DNA of 64,000 nt from Verrucomicrobiota bacterium (GCA_016235555.1 JACRKC010000093.1:62001-126000), one strand, 5' to 3'. Shown: positions 18,269 through 30,678, numbered from the stretch's first letter. Notes: generated by a model not told the origin, from the sequence alone. Numbers and translations are program-made.

Positions 18269-18970
18269 GTGTTTTCCCCGACCCGACGCGTCCCCCTGCC
18301 GACCGCTTTGCTGCCGGCTGCGCTGCTCCTCCTCGGCGTGGTGGCGAGCTGGAGTCTCGCCTGCGCGGGCCACCGGACCGTGGCCGACGGAGCGGAGGAC
18401 TTCCGGCAGAAAATTCTCGCTGATCTCCGCAAGGTGCTCCCTGCGCCCGCCAGCCGCCAGACCGCTGGCGCCGACCGCCTGCGCGTCACCTTGGAGCCCA
18501 GGGGCGAGGCCTTCACTTACTACGTCGCAAATGTCGTCGCCGTCGGCGATTTCACCACGGCCACCGCCCGCGACTTCGCTCTCGTTGCCCGCCAGCGCTA
18601 TCAGGCTGGTTTCCGGATCGGCACGATCCACCTCTACAGTGATGCGGGCGGCAAGCGCCGGCTCATCGCCGCCTACGGCCTCGATCACGCCTCCGCGATC
18701 AAGCAGGCCATCACGCCGCGGCTGCCGCCGCCGGAGCCAGGATTTCCCAACCGTGTCGACGTCGCCTTCGCCGCCGACGGCCTCGTGGATCGCTACACCA
18801 TCACCGTGGTTGCGCCGTTCGCGCAACCGGACGCCGATGCGCTGGCGGCGTTCGTGCGGCAATTCCGCCCCACGCTGGCCGGCGACCTCCGCTTCGTCGT
18901 CAAATTCACCTCCAACGCCGGCGGCCCCTGGGTGACGATGGCGCAATTCGACACGGCGCAGGAAAAGTGA
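18269..18970 (+). CDS. Hypothetical exported or membrane-anchored protein
   Basis: 233 aa from the GTG at 18269; a TTG at 18215 is also open. The N-terminus has an Arg-Pro patch then a hydrophobic helix (LLPAALLLLGVVASWSLACAG), a signal peptide or anchor. The rest is a mixed alpha/beta soluble domain (VRQRYQAGFRIGTIHLYSDAG style) with no motif I recognise. It lies 33 bases upstream of lgt and probably shares its transcript. Confidence 0.55.
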   Translation: MFSPTRRVPLPTALLPAALLLLGVVASWSLACAGHRTVADGAEDFRQKILADLRKVLPAPASRQTAGADRLRVTLEPRGEAFTYYVANVVAVGDFTTATARDFALVARQRYQAGFRIGTIHLYSDAGGKRRLIAAYGLDHASAIKQAITPRLPPPEPGFPNRVDVAFAADGLVDRYTITVVAPFAQPDADALAAFVRQFRPTLAGDLRFVVKFTSNAGGPWVTMAQFDTAQEK

Positions 18971-19003
18971 TCCGCCGGCCGCCATCGACCCAGCGCCTCC
19001 TCG

Positions 19004-19774
19004 ATGACCTTCCCCGTTCACCTCGAATTCTTCGGCGTGCGGCTGCATCCGCACCTCGCCTTCGAGGCGCTCGGCTATTTTGCCGGGGCGCGCGTCTACT
19101 TCGCCACGCGGCGACGCGACGCCGCGGCACTGCCCCTCGAGCAAAGCCTCTGGCTGCTCGTCGGCTGCATCTTCGGCGCCTGGGCCGGGTCGAAGCTCCT
19201 CGCGTGGGCGGAGTCGCCCGCCTACTACCTCGCGCTCGCCAGCCGCGATCCCGCCGCCTTGCTCGGAGGCAAGACGATCGTCGGCGGTTTTCTCGGCGGG
19301 TGGGTGGGCATCGAGATCGCCAAGCGCCGGCTCGGCCTCGCGCAGAAAACCGGCGATGCGTTCGTGTGGCCGCTCGCCCTCGGCACCGCCATCGGCCGGC
19401 TCGGCTGCTTCTTCACGGGTCTCGACGATCGCACGTTCGGCGTGGCGACCACGCTGCCCTGGGGCGTCGATTTCGGCGACGGCGTCGCGCGCCATCCCAC
19501 GCAGCTCTATGAGAGCCTCTTCGTGCTCGTGCTGGCCGCGATCGTGGCGTGGTTCGCCCGCGGAGGAACGATGCCGCGCGGCGCATGCTTCCGCCTGTTT
19601 TTCGCCGGCTACTTCGCCTTTCGATTCGGCATCGAGTTCCTCAAGCCCCGCGAGACCGCGCTCGCGTTCCTCAGCGCGATCCAGATCGCCAGCCTGCTCG
19701 GTGCCGGAGTCGCCCTCGCCTCGCTCCGCCGCCTCGCGCCTGCCGAAATCGAGAATCGAGAATCTAAAATCTAA
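19004..19774 (+). CDS. lgt: Prolipoprotein diacylglyceryl transferase (Lgt-like)
   Basis: 256 aa, integral membrane, about seven hydrophobic spans. Recognisable Lgt features are GGKTIVGGFLGGWVGIE, the signature-like AIGRLGCFFTG (usually GRxGNF) and HPTQLYES. Lgt transfers diacylglycerol from phosphatidylglycerol to the lipobox cysteine of prelipoproteins. The Asn of GRxGNF is Cys here, so it is a divergent member. The last nine residues (EIENRESKI) come entirely from a four-heptamer repeat. It precedes the radical SAM gene by 6 bases, so the two are almost certainly co-transcribed. Confidence 0.85.
   Translation: MTFPVHLEFFGVRLHPHLAFEALGYFAGARVYFATRRRDAAALPLEQSLWLLVGCIFGAWAGSKLLAWAESPAYYLALASRDPAALLGGKTIVGGFLGGWVGIEIAKRRLGLAQKTGDAFVWPLALGTAIGRLGCFFTGLDDRTFGVATTLPWGVDFGDGVARHPTQLYESLFVLVLAAIVAWFARGGTMPRGACFRLFFAGYFAFRFGIEFLKPRETALAFLSAIQIASLLGAGVALASLRRLAPAEIENRESKI
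19747..19774. repeat. Four-heptamer tract at the 3' end of lgt
   Basis: AATCGAG twice then AATCTAA twice, exactly 28 nt, ending on the lgt stop codon. Same unit length and number as the three CTCTCAA tracts inside metH, but a different sequence. Confidence 0.75.
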
Positions 19775-19780
19775 AATCCC

Positions 19781-21193
19781 GTGGACCGCCCCTACCTCTA
19801 CGCCGATTGGACTCAAAGTCTCTGCCCCGAGTGCCTGCGCACCGTGAGCGCCAAAGTCGTGTTTCAAGAAGGCTGCGTGTTTCTCCACAAACATTGCCCG
19901 CAGCACGGCAACTCCCGGGCCCTCATCTCGACTGACATCGACTACTACCAACGATGCCGCGGCACCTTGAAGGCCGGGCAGATGCCGCGCACCTTCAACA
20001 CCGCCACTCGCTTCGGTTGCCCCTACGACTGCGGACTCTGTCCCGACCACGAGCAGCACAGCTGCCTCTCGCTCATCGAGGTGACCGACGCCTGCAACCT
20101 CGCGTGCCCCGTGTGCTACGCCGAGTCGTCGCCGCGCCGCACCACGCACCGCCCCCTCGCGCTCATCGAAAAGATGCTCGATGCCGTCGTCGCCAACGAG
20201 GCCGAGCCCGACATCGTCCAGATCTCCGGCGGCGAGCCGACGATCCATCCCGAGTTTTTCGCCATCCTCGACGCCGCGAAACGCCGCCCGATCAAGCACC
20301 TCATGCTGAACACCAACGGCGTCCGGATCGCCCGCGAGGACGGCTTCGCGGAAAAACTCGCCCGCTACGCGCCCGGTTTCGAGATCTACCTCCAGTTCGA
20401 CTCGCTCCGCGCCGACCCCATCCGCGCGCTGCGCGGCGCCGACCTCGTCGACATCCGCCACCGCGCGCTCGAACGACTCAACGCCCTCAATCTCTCGACG
20501 ACGCTCGTCGTCACGCTCAAGCGCGGCCTGAACGACGGCGAACTCGGCGCCATCATCGACTTTGCGCTGCGGCAACGCTGCGTGCGCGGCGTGACGTTCC
20601 AGCCCATCCAGGACGCCGGCCGCGCCGAGGATTTCGATCCCGCGCGCGACCGCCTCACGCTCGGCGAAGTGCGCCAGAAAATCCTCGCGCAATCGCCGGT
20701 GTTCAAACCCGCCGACCTCATCCCGGTCCCGTGCCACCCCGACTGCCTCGCCATGGGCTACGCCTTGAAACTCGGTGGCAAGGTCACCCCGCTCACCGGC
20801 CTGATTCCGCCCGAGGTGCTGCTCCACGCCGAGGGCAGCAACCTCGTCTTCGAACGCGATCCGAAGATTCGCCACGAGGTGTTCCGGCTGTTCTCCACCT
20901 CGCACTCACCCGAGTCCGCGACCGATGCGCTGCGTCAGCTGCTCTGCTGCCTGCCGCTCGTGTCGGCGCCGCCGAGCCTGAGCTACGACAACCTCTTCCG
21001 GGTGCTCATCATTCAGTTTCTCGACGCGCACAACTTCGACGTGCGCACCGTGAAGAAAAGCTGCATCCACATCGTCCACCCCGACGGCCGGATCATCCCC
21101 TTCGACACCTACAATCTTTTCTACCGCGAAGGGAAAGAAGCGCGGCTGCGCGACCTCCAAGGCCTCGCGTCTTCAGGCCATTCCCGTCCATGA
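19781..21193 (+). CDS. Radical SAM protein of the Tes/MJ0619-like family
   Basis: 470 aa, GTG start 6 bases after lgt. N-terminal zinc-ribbon-like region CPECLRTVSAKV...HKHCPQHG (residues 15-43), then GCPYDCGLCPDHEQH, and the radical SAM Cx3Cx2C cluster in DACNLACPVCYAES, followed by QISGGEPTIHPEF. The C-terminus KSCIHIVHPDGRIIPFDTYN matches the same family. Related enzymes couple lipid tails (archaeal tetraether synthase Tes; bacterial membrane-spanning lipid synthases) or methylate pterins (MJ0619). Position beside lgt and small membrane proteins favours a lipid role, but this is inference. Confidence 0.8.
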   Translation: MDRPYLYADWTQSLCPECLRTVSAKVVFQEGCVFLHKHCPQHGNSRALISTDIDYYQRCRGTLKAGQMPRTFNTATRFGCPYDCGLCPDHEQHSCLSLIEVTDACNLACPVCYAESSPRRTTHRPLALIEKMLDAVVANEAEPDIVQISGGEPTIHPEFFAILDAAKRRPIKHLMLNTNGVRIAREDGFAEKLARYAPGFEIYLQFDSLRADPIRALRGADLVDIRHRALERLNALNLSTTLVVTLKRGLNDGELGAIIDFALRQRCVRGVTFQPIQDAGRAEDFDPARDRLTLGEVRQKILAQSPVFKPADLIPVPCHPDCLAMGYALKLGGKVTPLTGLIPPEVLLHAEGSNLVFERDPKIRHEVFRLFSTSHSPESATDALRQLLCCLPLVSAPPSLSYDNLFRVLIIQFLDAHNFDVRTVKKSCIHIVHPDGRIIPFDTYNLFYREGKEARLRDLQGLASSGHSRP

Positions 21194-21534
21194 GCGAATC
21201 ACCCGAACGCGAGCCCCCGTCGGACCGAACGGCGCCCCCGCCGCCGAGCACGATCCGTTACGAATCCGCGCGTCCACCTTCGGCCGGGCCGGGCTCGGGT
21301 TTCGTCGTGGGCTCGATCGTCTGGGCCTTGTTCCTCCTGCTGCAAAACTCACGGGACAAAGACGTCGCCATGGCGGCGGGTTTTCTTGGCTTCTTCGGGG
21401 TCGCCCTCGCGCTGCCGTTGATCGGCATCGCGTTCGCACTCCGCAAGGCCTCACGGCAATTCGGCGTCGGCCTGTTGCTCGCCAGCGGCCTCGGCTGGCT
21501 GATCTTGCTGGCGATCTGCGGGGGGCGCCGCTGA
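21190..21534 (+). CDS. Small two-span membrane protein, paralogue A
   Basis: 114 aa, ATG overlapping the radical SAM stop (ATGA). A Pro/Ser-rich N-terminal tail (about 35 residues) precedes two hydrophobic helices, SGFVVGSIVWALFLLL and FFGVALALPLIGIAFAL, and ends GVGLLLASGLGWLILLAICG. The GLLLASGLGWL stretch is nearly identical in the next gene, so the two are tandem paralogues. No known domain. Tight coupling to the radical SAM gene suggests a shared job. Confidence 0.7.
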   Translation: MSESPEREPPSDRTAPPPPSTIRYESARPPSAGPGSGFVVGSIVWALFLLLQNSRDKDVAMAAGFLGFFGVALALPLIGIAFALRKASRQFGVGLLLASGLGWLILLAICGGRR

Positions 21535-21545
21535 CGGACCCGACC

Positions 21546-21884
21546 ATGAACGAGCAGCCACCACCCGACCATCCGCCCGCGACGGCGGCGCCGTCGACTC
21601 CGGGTTCAGTTCCTGACCAGCGCCCAGCGCAGTCGGACAAGTGGGAAGAAGTGGCCCCGATCATGATGGGCTTCGTCATCGGCGCCATGCTGTGGGTCCC
21701 GGCCTTTTCAATATCGAGTCAGGACGGCCTGGTGTTGCTGCTCATCGTGCCATTCGGCACGCCGGTCGCCGCCGGGCTGTTGGCGAGCTTCAAGGCAACG
21801 CGCCGGTTTGGCTTGGGCATGCTGCTCGCATCCGGGCTGGGCTGGCTGGCGCTCGGCGCGCTTTGTGCCGGATTATGGAAGTAA
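21546..21884 (+). CDS. Small two-span membrane protein, paralogue B
   Basis: 112 aa, 12 bases after its paralogue. Same plan: Pro-rich tail, then helices around MMGFVIGAMLWVPAF and LLIVPFGTPVAAGLLASF, ending GMLLASGLGWLALGALCAG. The second helix with RRFGLGMLLASG aligns with SRQFGVGLLLASG of the first copy. Probably last gene of the lgt-radical SAM run; a repeat element begins immediately after its stop. Confidence 0.7.
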   Translation: MNEQPPPDHPPATAAPSTPGSVPDQRPAQSDKWEEVAPIMMGFVIGAMLWVPAFSISSQDGLVLLLIVPFGTPVAAGLLASFKATRRFGLGMLLASGLGWLALGALCAGLWK

Positions 21885-21885
21885 A

Positions 21886-22060
21886 GATCCCCGGAGCAAG
21901 CTCTCGGGCATTTGACCAAACCTCCATGTTCCGCTCCCAACCTCGCCGGTTTTGTGGCACGGGTCTCCCGACCCGTGATCCACTTGGCCACGGGTCAGGA
22001 GACCCGTGCCACCTCCCAACCAAGGCGAAGCAAGCTTCGCGGTATCGGACCCAACGAGAA
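21886..22060. repeat. Composite repeat C, copy 1, with GTGG REPIN inside
   Basis: Ends match the element at 37803-37976 (CCCCGGAGCAAGCTC and AAGGCGAAGCAAGCTTCGCG blocks, CCCAACGAGAA terminus). The interior, 21954-22012, is a REPIN of two inverted GTGGCACGGGTCTCC hairpins, unrelated to the interior of the other copy. Confidence 0.8.
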
Positions 22061-22109
22061 GGAACGCCCGCGGCTCGGGCTCCGCGGGCGCCGTCGCCCC
22101 GACCTGATT

Positions 22110-23975
22110 CTAGAACTTCCACTCCACGCCCCCAAACGCCCCGAAGCCGAGCGCGGGGTAGCCGTTCACTTCTTCGTAGCGTTCGTTGAGGAGGTTTTCG
22201 AAGCGCACTTTGAACGCGAGCTTCGGCGTCACCTGCCACGCGGCGTAGACGCGCGTGACCGTGTAATCCTCCTGGTCGATTTGCGCGAAGGTCCGCGCAT
22301 GCACGTCGCGGCGATGCGCCGCAAACGTCACGCCCGCACCCGCACTCACCCCGCCGCCGAAGTCCCGCCACGCGTCGAGTGCCCCGCTCTGGCGCGGGCG
22401 GCGCAGGAGGCGGGTGTTCGAGGTTTGGTTGAGGGCTTCGAGGTAGGTGAAGCTCGCCCGCAGTGCGATTGCGGCGGTCAGCCTGGCCTGCGCCGATAAT
22501 TCCGCCCCGCGTGTGCGCGCTCGCTGGATGTTTTCGACGCTGCGGAAGTTCGGCGTGCTCGCGATGAGGTCGGTGAAGTCGGTGTTGAACCACGTCGCGC
22601 TGAGCGTGCCGCGGCCGGCCGCGAGGTAGTAGTCCGCGCCGGCATCCCAGCCGCGCGCCCGCTCAGCGTGCAGGTTGGGGTTGCCGACGTAGAACGCGCT
22701 CTGCCCATAGAGATCGAGGAAGCTCGGCGAACGGAAAGCGGTGCCATAGCTCGCGCGGAATTTCAGCGTCTTCGGCATCGCGAGCCACGCGGCCGTCGCC
22801 CGGCCCGTCGTGGCGCGGCCGAAAGTGTCGAAATCGTCGCTGCGCAGCCCGCCCGTGAGATAGACGCGTTCGACTGGCGACCACTCGTCCTGCGCGAAGA
22901 CGGCCAGCAGGCCCTGCTTCTTGTTGATGTCGCCGAAACCGGTGTTGCGCGTGTGATTCGCCTCGGCCGTGAGTCCGCCGGTGACGCGGTGCCGCTCGAT
23001 TCCGGTGTAGGTCGTCTGCGCATCGAGCACGGCGCGGCGGTTCTTCACCACGGTGAAGGAGGTCGCCCGGCCCGCGCGCGGGCTCTCCGCCACGAAGCGT
23101 CGGTCCTGCCCGCCGAGCACCGCGTGCGCGGTCCAGGCGTCGGCGAGCTTCAGATCGGCGAAGGCCGTCGCGAGCAGGTTCTCCTCGCGGATCTGGTTGT
23201 CGGGATCATTCGTGTAACGGTCGCCCGGATCGCCATAGACGCCGTGGAACCACCGCAGTGTGCCGCCCACCGCCGCGCGGTCGCTCACCTTGTGATCGAG
23301 GCGCAGCGTGGTCGTGGCGGAGTCGAATTTGTTGTTCGGCCGGTCGTTGTCCGTGTGGCCGCCACGCGCGGAGAAATTCCACGCGTTCGCTCCGCGCTCG
23401 CCCTGCGCCGCCACGCCGCCCTGCACCGTGCCGAAGCTGCCCGCTTCGAACGACACGCTGCCGCCCGGTGCGCCGGCCCCACGCTGCGCGCGCAGCGACA
23501 CCACGCCACCCACGGCTTCGCCGCCATAGAGCGTGCTCTGCGGGCCGTGCGCGATCTCGAGCGAATCGCACGCGCTCACGCACGCACCACCCAACGTCAC
23601 CTGGTAGTCGGTGTTGGGATCGTTCGACCGGAGGCCATCGATGAGGAAGAGCGTTTGATTGGAGTTGGCCCCCCGTAGAAACAGCGAGGCGGAGGCTCCG
23701 CCCGCCCCCGAGGCGAAGAGCGGCGCGCTGGTAACGCCCCCGAGGGCGCCGGCGAGCGAGTTGACCTGCCGCCGCGCGAGATCAGCGGCGGAGATGACCT
23801 CGACGGCCGAACCGATGGTCTGCGCGTCGGCCGGAGTGCGCGTGGCCGCCGTGACGAATGGCGCGAGCTGCGTGGGCGGCGTCTGCGCGCGCGCGACGGT
23901 GACGGCCGCGGCGGCGGCGAGGAAATGAAATACCCGGCGCGCGAGGCGCACCGGCGTGGACGAGTTGGGTGACAT
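22110..23975 (-). CDS. btuB: TonB-dependent cobalamin receptor, BtuB-like
   Basis: 621 aa from the ATG at 23975 with signal peptide (FLAAAAAVTVARA). Plug domain features: GSAVEVISAADLARR, FLRGANSNQTLFLIDGLR and LYGGEAVGGVVSL; then a 22-strand type barrel ending in GGVEWKF with terminal Phe as in outer-membrane proteins. LNERYEEVNGYPALG is typical of BtuB-type vitamin receptors. The cobalamin riboswitch in its leader (24112-24300, same strand) makes B12 or a corrinoid the likely ligand. It is divergent from B12-dependent metH. Confidence 0.88.
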   Translation of the reverse strand: MSPNSSTPVRLARRVFHFLAAAAAVTVARAQTPPTQLAPFVTAATRTPADAQTIGSAVEVISAADLARRQVNSLAGALGGVTSAPLFASGAGGASASLFLRGANSNQTLFLIDGLRSNDPNTDYQVTLGGACVSACDSLEIAHGPQSTLYGGEAVGGVVSLRAQRGAGAPGGSVSFEAGSFGTVQGGVAAQGERGANAWNFSARGGHTDNDRPNNKFDSATTTLRLDHKVSDRAAVGGTLRWFHGVYGDPGDRYTNDPDNQIREENLLATAFADLKLADAWTAHAVLGGQDRRFVAESPRAGRATSFTVVKNRRAVLDAQTTYTGIERHRVTGGLTAEANHTRNTGFGDINKKQGLLAVFAQDEWSPVERVYLTGGLRSDDFDTFGRATTGRATAAWLAMPKTLKFRASYGTAFRSPSFLDLYGQSAFYVGNPNLHAERARGWDAGADYYLAAGRGTLSATWFNTDFTDLIASTPNFRSVENIQRARTRGAELSAQARLTAAIALRASFTYLEALNQTSNTRLLRRPRQSGALDAWRDFGGGVSAGAGVTFAAHRRDVHARTFAQIDQEDYTVTRVYAAWQVTPKLAFKVRFENLLNERYEEVNGYPALGFGAFGGVEWKF

Positions 23976-24111
23976 CGGTGTCTGCTTTCTAATCTGCAAG
24001 AGCAGACACACGCCCCGGGCGGGTCGCACGGCCACTCTCACGCTTCATTTTTGCGATGAAGTTTTCGCGATCGGTCGCCGTCCCGCCGGAGTGGCGGCAC
24101 GGCTGAACGCG

Positions 24112-24300
24112 TGAGTCTCCCGTCGGCAGGTATTCGGACTTCGCATGTGTGCGCGACGCATGGTCGCGGCGCCTCGCCTCCGCCTTCATCGGGTCGCCCC
24201 GACTGGCTGTGCTCGCTCAAGCGCGATGGAGGTCTGTGATGCGTTACCGCAGCGCAACTGTGGCCGATTTTCACGGCCTTCCCTGTCGCCGAAAGTGTGA
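24112..24300 (-). promoter_or_regulatory. Cobalamin riboswitch in the btuB leader
   Basis: Read on the minus strand, the core shows ACAGGGAAGGCCGTGAAAAT, then CGGCCACAGTTGCGCTGCGG and TAACGCATCACAG, matching the class pattern GGGAA..GGTG.AAATC...CAG..GC.CC.CTGTAA (24241-24290). The 3' part AGTCCGAATACCTGCCG (24123-24140) matches the conserved closing segment. About 140 bases separate it from the btuB start. B12 binding normally shuts the receptor gene off. Confidence 0.88.
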
Positions 24301-24439
24301 AGGAACGACGAAACGCCGCCAGCGCACGCCCCCCGCCTTCGCGGCGCAAGCGCGAACTTTGTCAGCACGCATCAACGCATAACGATGCACCGATATGTAT
24401 GCTTGCGTTGGCCCGGCCCCCACCTACCCTCCCGCCCAC

Positions 24440-28396
<3,957 letters not shown>

Positions 28397-28403
28397 GAAC
28401 CTG

Positions 28404-28460
28404 CCACGGAGTCACAGAGCACACAGAGGATTTGGCTCCGCGTTCTCTGTGCCTCTGTGG
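28404..28460. repeat. Inverted repeat after metH
   Basis: Imperfect arms CCACGGAGTCACAGAGCAC and TTCTCTGTGCCTCTGTGG around a short loop, directly after the metH stop. It could act as a terminator; there is no T-tract. Confidence 0.55.
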
Positions 28461-28462
28461 CC

Positions 28463-28563
28463 AACTTTCAAATCGGCCGCGATCAGATCGAAGACTACGC
28501 CGCGCGGAAAAGGTCACCGTCGCCGACGCCGAGAAATGTCTCAGGCCGTATCTCGGCTACTAG
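28463..28563 (+). pseudogene. Remnant of a metH 3' end
   Basis: NFQIGRDQIEDYAARK in one frame continues as VTVADAEKCLRPYLGY and a stop in the next, i.e. one frameshift. This is the conserved C-terminus of MetH (compare [11 protein letters not shown]...WLAPYLDY of the intact gene just upstream). The residues differ enough that it is not a recent tandem copy. Confidence 0.7.
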
Positions 28564-28574
28564 AGCTGCACAAA

Positions 28575-29447
28575 TTAAAAAGAGGAAGCTCCGTCGCGGC
28601 TCTTTTCATGGGCCGCTATCTCTTCCGCAAAGGACATCGAAAATTTGACCGCATCGCTTTCTCTTATCAGTTCAGTTTCAATAGGAGCTTTGCGAAGAAT
28701 GCTAAGAGCCTTTTCGAAGTCTCCGCGCAAATCAGCGCTCTGTGGTTCACCGAGGAGCGCATAGACCTTGAATGGCTCGTCAGCCGATTTAAGACTTGTG
28801 ATTTGCCCCAACCATTTGTGCGCCTTTTCACGAATCGTGTCCGCCGAGCTAAGATCAAACGAGATTGGCTCCAAACAATGCCAGACGCCGTTTTTCCAAG
28901 CATGATTGAATTCCACTTCGTCGTCCTGAACTGTGATTTTCTTCGGAGTGAGGTATTTCAAAACATGGCGACTTTCTAGGCTTCGCTTGTATTTCCGCCA
29001 GACGTCTTCATCACTTCGGCTCTCGTAAATGTGTTTCTCATCATTCTGCGTGACCAAGCGCTCATAGAGCTTCTCGAGGGTTACTGAAGAATTTTCGGTG
29101 AGACCGCTGCCTATAGGTGACCATTGCAGCGAACTATCGTCAGACGGTAAGACGGCATGAGCCAATTCGAGGACAGAGCTTGGTAGCTCTTCGAATGGCA
29201 GCTCCTCAGTGATGCGAGCACCGATCGTTTCAAAACGAGCCTGCACAAACCGCATCATGTTTTTGAAAGAGTCTCCATCAATGCCTGGAAACATCTTGCT
29301 CAATCGTCCGTAGGTGGTCCGGCAAAGTGCCCCCGAATAGCGGGCTTCTTTAGAGTATATCGCTACGCCAACATTGATAAACTCGCCTGTGCCGACGTCG
29401 TGGACGTAGCGCAGGGTGGTATATGTGTAGGTGTGGGCGGGTTTCAT
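28575..29447 (-). CDS. DUF3037-domain protein
   Basis: 290 aa from the ATG at 29447, which overlaps the stop of the HipA-like gene upstream (ATGA). The N-terminus YTYTTLRYVHDVGTGEFINV is characteristic of DUF3037, a family with no settled function. The rest is charged and mixed alpha/beta. Its DNA is visibly AT-richer than the surrounding 65-70% GC genes, pointing to recent acquisition with its partner. The pairing with a HipA-like kinase suggests a two-component toxin-antitoxin or stress module, which is inference. Confidence 0.8.
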   Translation of the reverse strand: MKPAHTYTYTTLRYVHDVGTGEFINVGVAIYSKEARYSGALCRTTYGRLSKMFPGIDGDSFKNMMRFVQARFETIGARITEELPFEELPSSVLELAHAVLPSDDSSLQWSPIGSGLTENSSVTLEKLYERLVTQNDEKHIYESRSDEDVWRKYKRSLESRHVLKYLTPKKITVQDDEVEFNHAWKNGVWHCLEPISFDLSSADTIREKAHKWLGQITSLKSADEPFKVYALLGEPQSADLRGDFEKALSILRKAPIETELIRESDAVKFSMSFAEEIAAHEKSRDGASSF

Positions 29448-30259
29448 GAGAGGGCGGCCTCCAAGAGTCTGGTTGCGGCTTCCAAGTTTTGTCGAAGGGA
29501 ACGGACGTAGTCGAGCATCGTGTTCAGGCTCCTTCCATCCCCGATCCAATTGGGCGGTATGGCCGCCCGATATTCCTCAAGTCTCGCGTCGGAAATACCT
29601 TCGAACGCCCCAACAAAGCGGCTGAAGTCAGGTTCGCTCCCGCGAACCTCTTCCAAGAAAATGTGCTGCTGACGTTCATTCAGGTTTTTCGGTAAAACGA
29701 TGCCCCCAACTTCCCAAGGAGGGAGCCAGCCAATCAGGCCGTCCGTCATGAGTGAAAGCTCGTGGTCATAGATGGCAATTTGGTTTCCTTTTATTAAGCA
29801 ATTCGGATTCGCGACGACACGATCCGGATTCGCCAAGAAGTAATCCAACGCGAGAATTTCTGCTGCTGTTGTTTCGAGCGATTTAGGAAGGCGTTTGTTT
29901 TTCGGATAGACACCGAATCCAGGGGGAAGTTTGCGCGACCCAAAATTTAGACCGATACTTGCGAGCGCGTGCCGCTTCGCCTGTTTATGGCGCTCCGAGG
30001 ATTCTGGAATTGTGGCAGCGAACTCACCGGCCACATCCACCAAAAAAGGCTCTGGAACCGGCAAGTCCAAGTCTGCCGCGATCATCGCGACGAGGGCCTC
30101 TGTTACTAGGCCACGATACCGAGACTCACATCCGGCAGCAAATTTGACCACTAGCTCTATTTCAGATTCATCGGCTTGCGTGCAGCCGATCAAACTCGGA
30201 GTCGTCTTTCCTGAGCCCATCGGCTGGATAAAGCGTGAGGCGACGACTGTCTTGAGCAT
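29444..30259 (-). CDS. HipA-like kinase (HipA_2 type)
   Basis: 271 aa, short compared with HipA (about 440), fitting the compact HipA_2 family. A Gly/Ser/Thr loop PMGSGKTTPSL lies at residues 13-23, Lys39 in ELVVKF is a candidate ATP lysine, ANPDRVVANPNCL carries the catalytic Asp146 and metal Asn, and IAIYDHELSL carries Asp165. HipA kinases phosphorylate translation factors and cause dormancy. First gene of a pair with the DUF3037 protein; no HipB-like DNA-binding antitoxin is seen beside it. AT-richer than its neighbours. Confidence 0.8.
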   Translation of the reverse strand: MLKTVVASRFIQPMGSGKTTPSLIGCTQADESEIELVVKFAAGCESRYRGLVTEALVAMIAADLDLPVPEPFLVDVAGEFAATIPESSERHKQAKRHALASIGLNFGSRKLPPGFGVYPKNKRLPKSLETTAAEILALDYFLANPDRVVANPNCLIKGNQIAIYDHELSLMTDGLIGWLPPWEVGGIVLPKNLNERQQHIFLEEVRGSEPDFSRFVGAFEGISDARLEEYRAAIPPNWIGDGRSLNTMLDYVRSLRQNLEAATRLLEAALS

Positions 30260-30453
30260 CGAGCGGTGTTACCTGTCCGCGTGCTTTGAAACAATCTGAT
30301 TTGTTGCACACTAAGAATGGCCGAAGGAGGCACATCTTGAATGAAATCGGGTGCACCACGCCAAAACCCAAGTTGAAACCACCGTCAACTTCGCTCACGT
30401 TGCCCACACGATCGCAGTCAACGCCGAAGCAGTGCGATGACCAAGAAACTTCC

Positions 30454-30678
30454 ATGAAACCCACCGAACCCAAAAAGAGTTTCTCCCCAATACAACGCGA
30501 AGAACTACTCGTCGGGTTGCAGGCGCGGTTTGAGAAGAATCTGCAGCAGCACCCGGCGCTCGGTTTGGCGAAGGTGAAGGCGCGGCTCGAAGCCAATCCG
30601 GAAAAGCTGTGGTCCCTCGGCGAGATGGAGCGCTCAAATGTCGGGTTTGCTGTCGTCGGTGGGCGACTGGCGCGGTGA
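30454..30678 (+). pseudogene. 5' fragment of a DUF4256 gene
   Basis: From MKPTEPKKSFSPIQREELLV to EKLWSLGEMERS it parallels the start of the intact DUF4256 protein at 31261, then loses similarity and stops. About 60 of the family's 190 residues remain. The DNA is clearly diverged from the intact copy, so it is a relic of a paralogue. The toxin-antitoxin pair begins 44 bases later. The preceding 30260-30453 shows no gene. Confidence 0.7.

Noticed and set aside
16111-18423. Long plus-strand frame across the DUF885 and Nramp-related genes
   Set aside because: Covers two real minus-strand genes and a repeat; no start context or motif.
18176-20905. Very long minus-strand frame (909 codons)
   Set aside because: Antisense to lgt and the radical SAM gene, whose motifs and coupling are convincing; the frame is low-complexity Glu/Gly/Arg.
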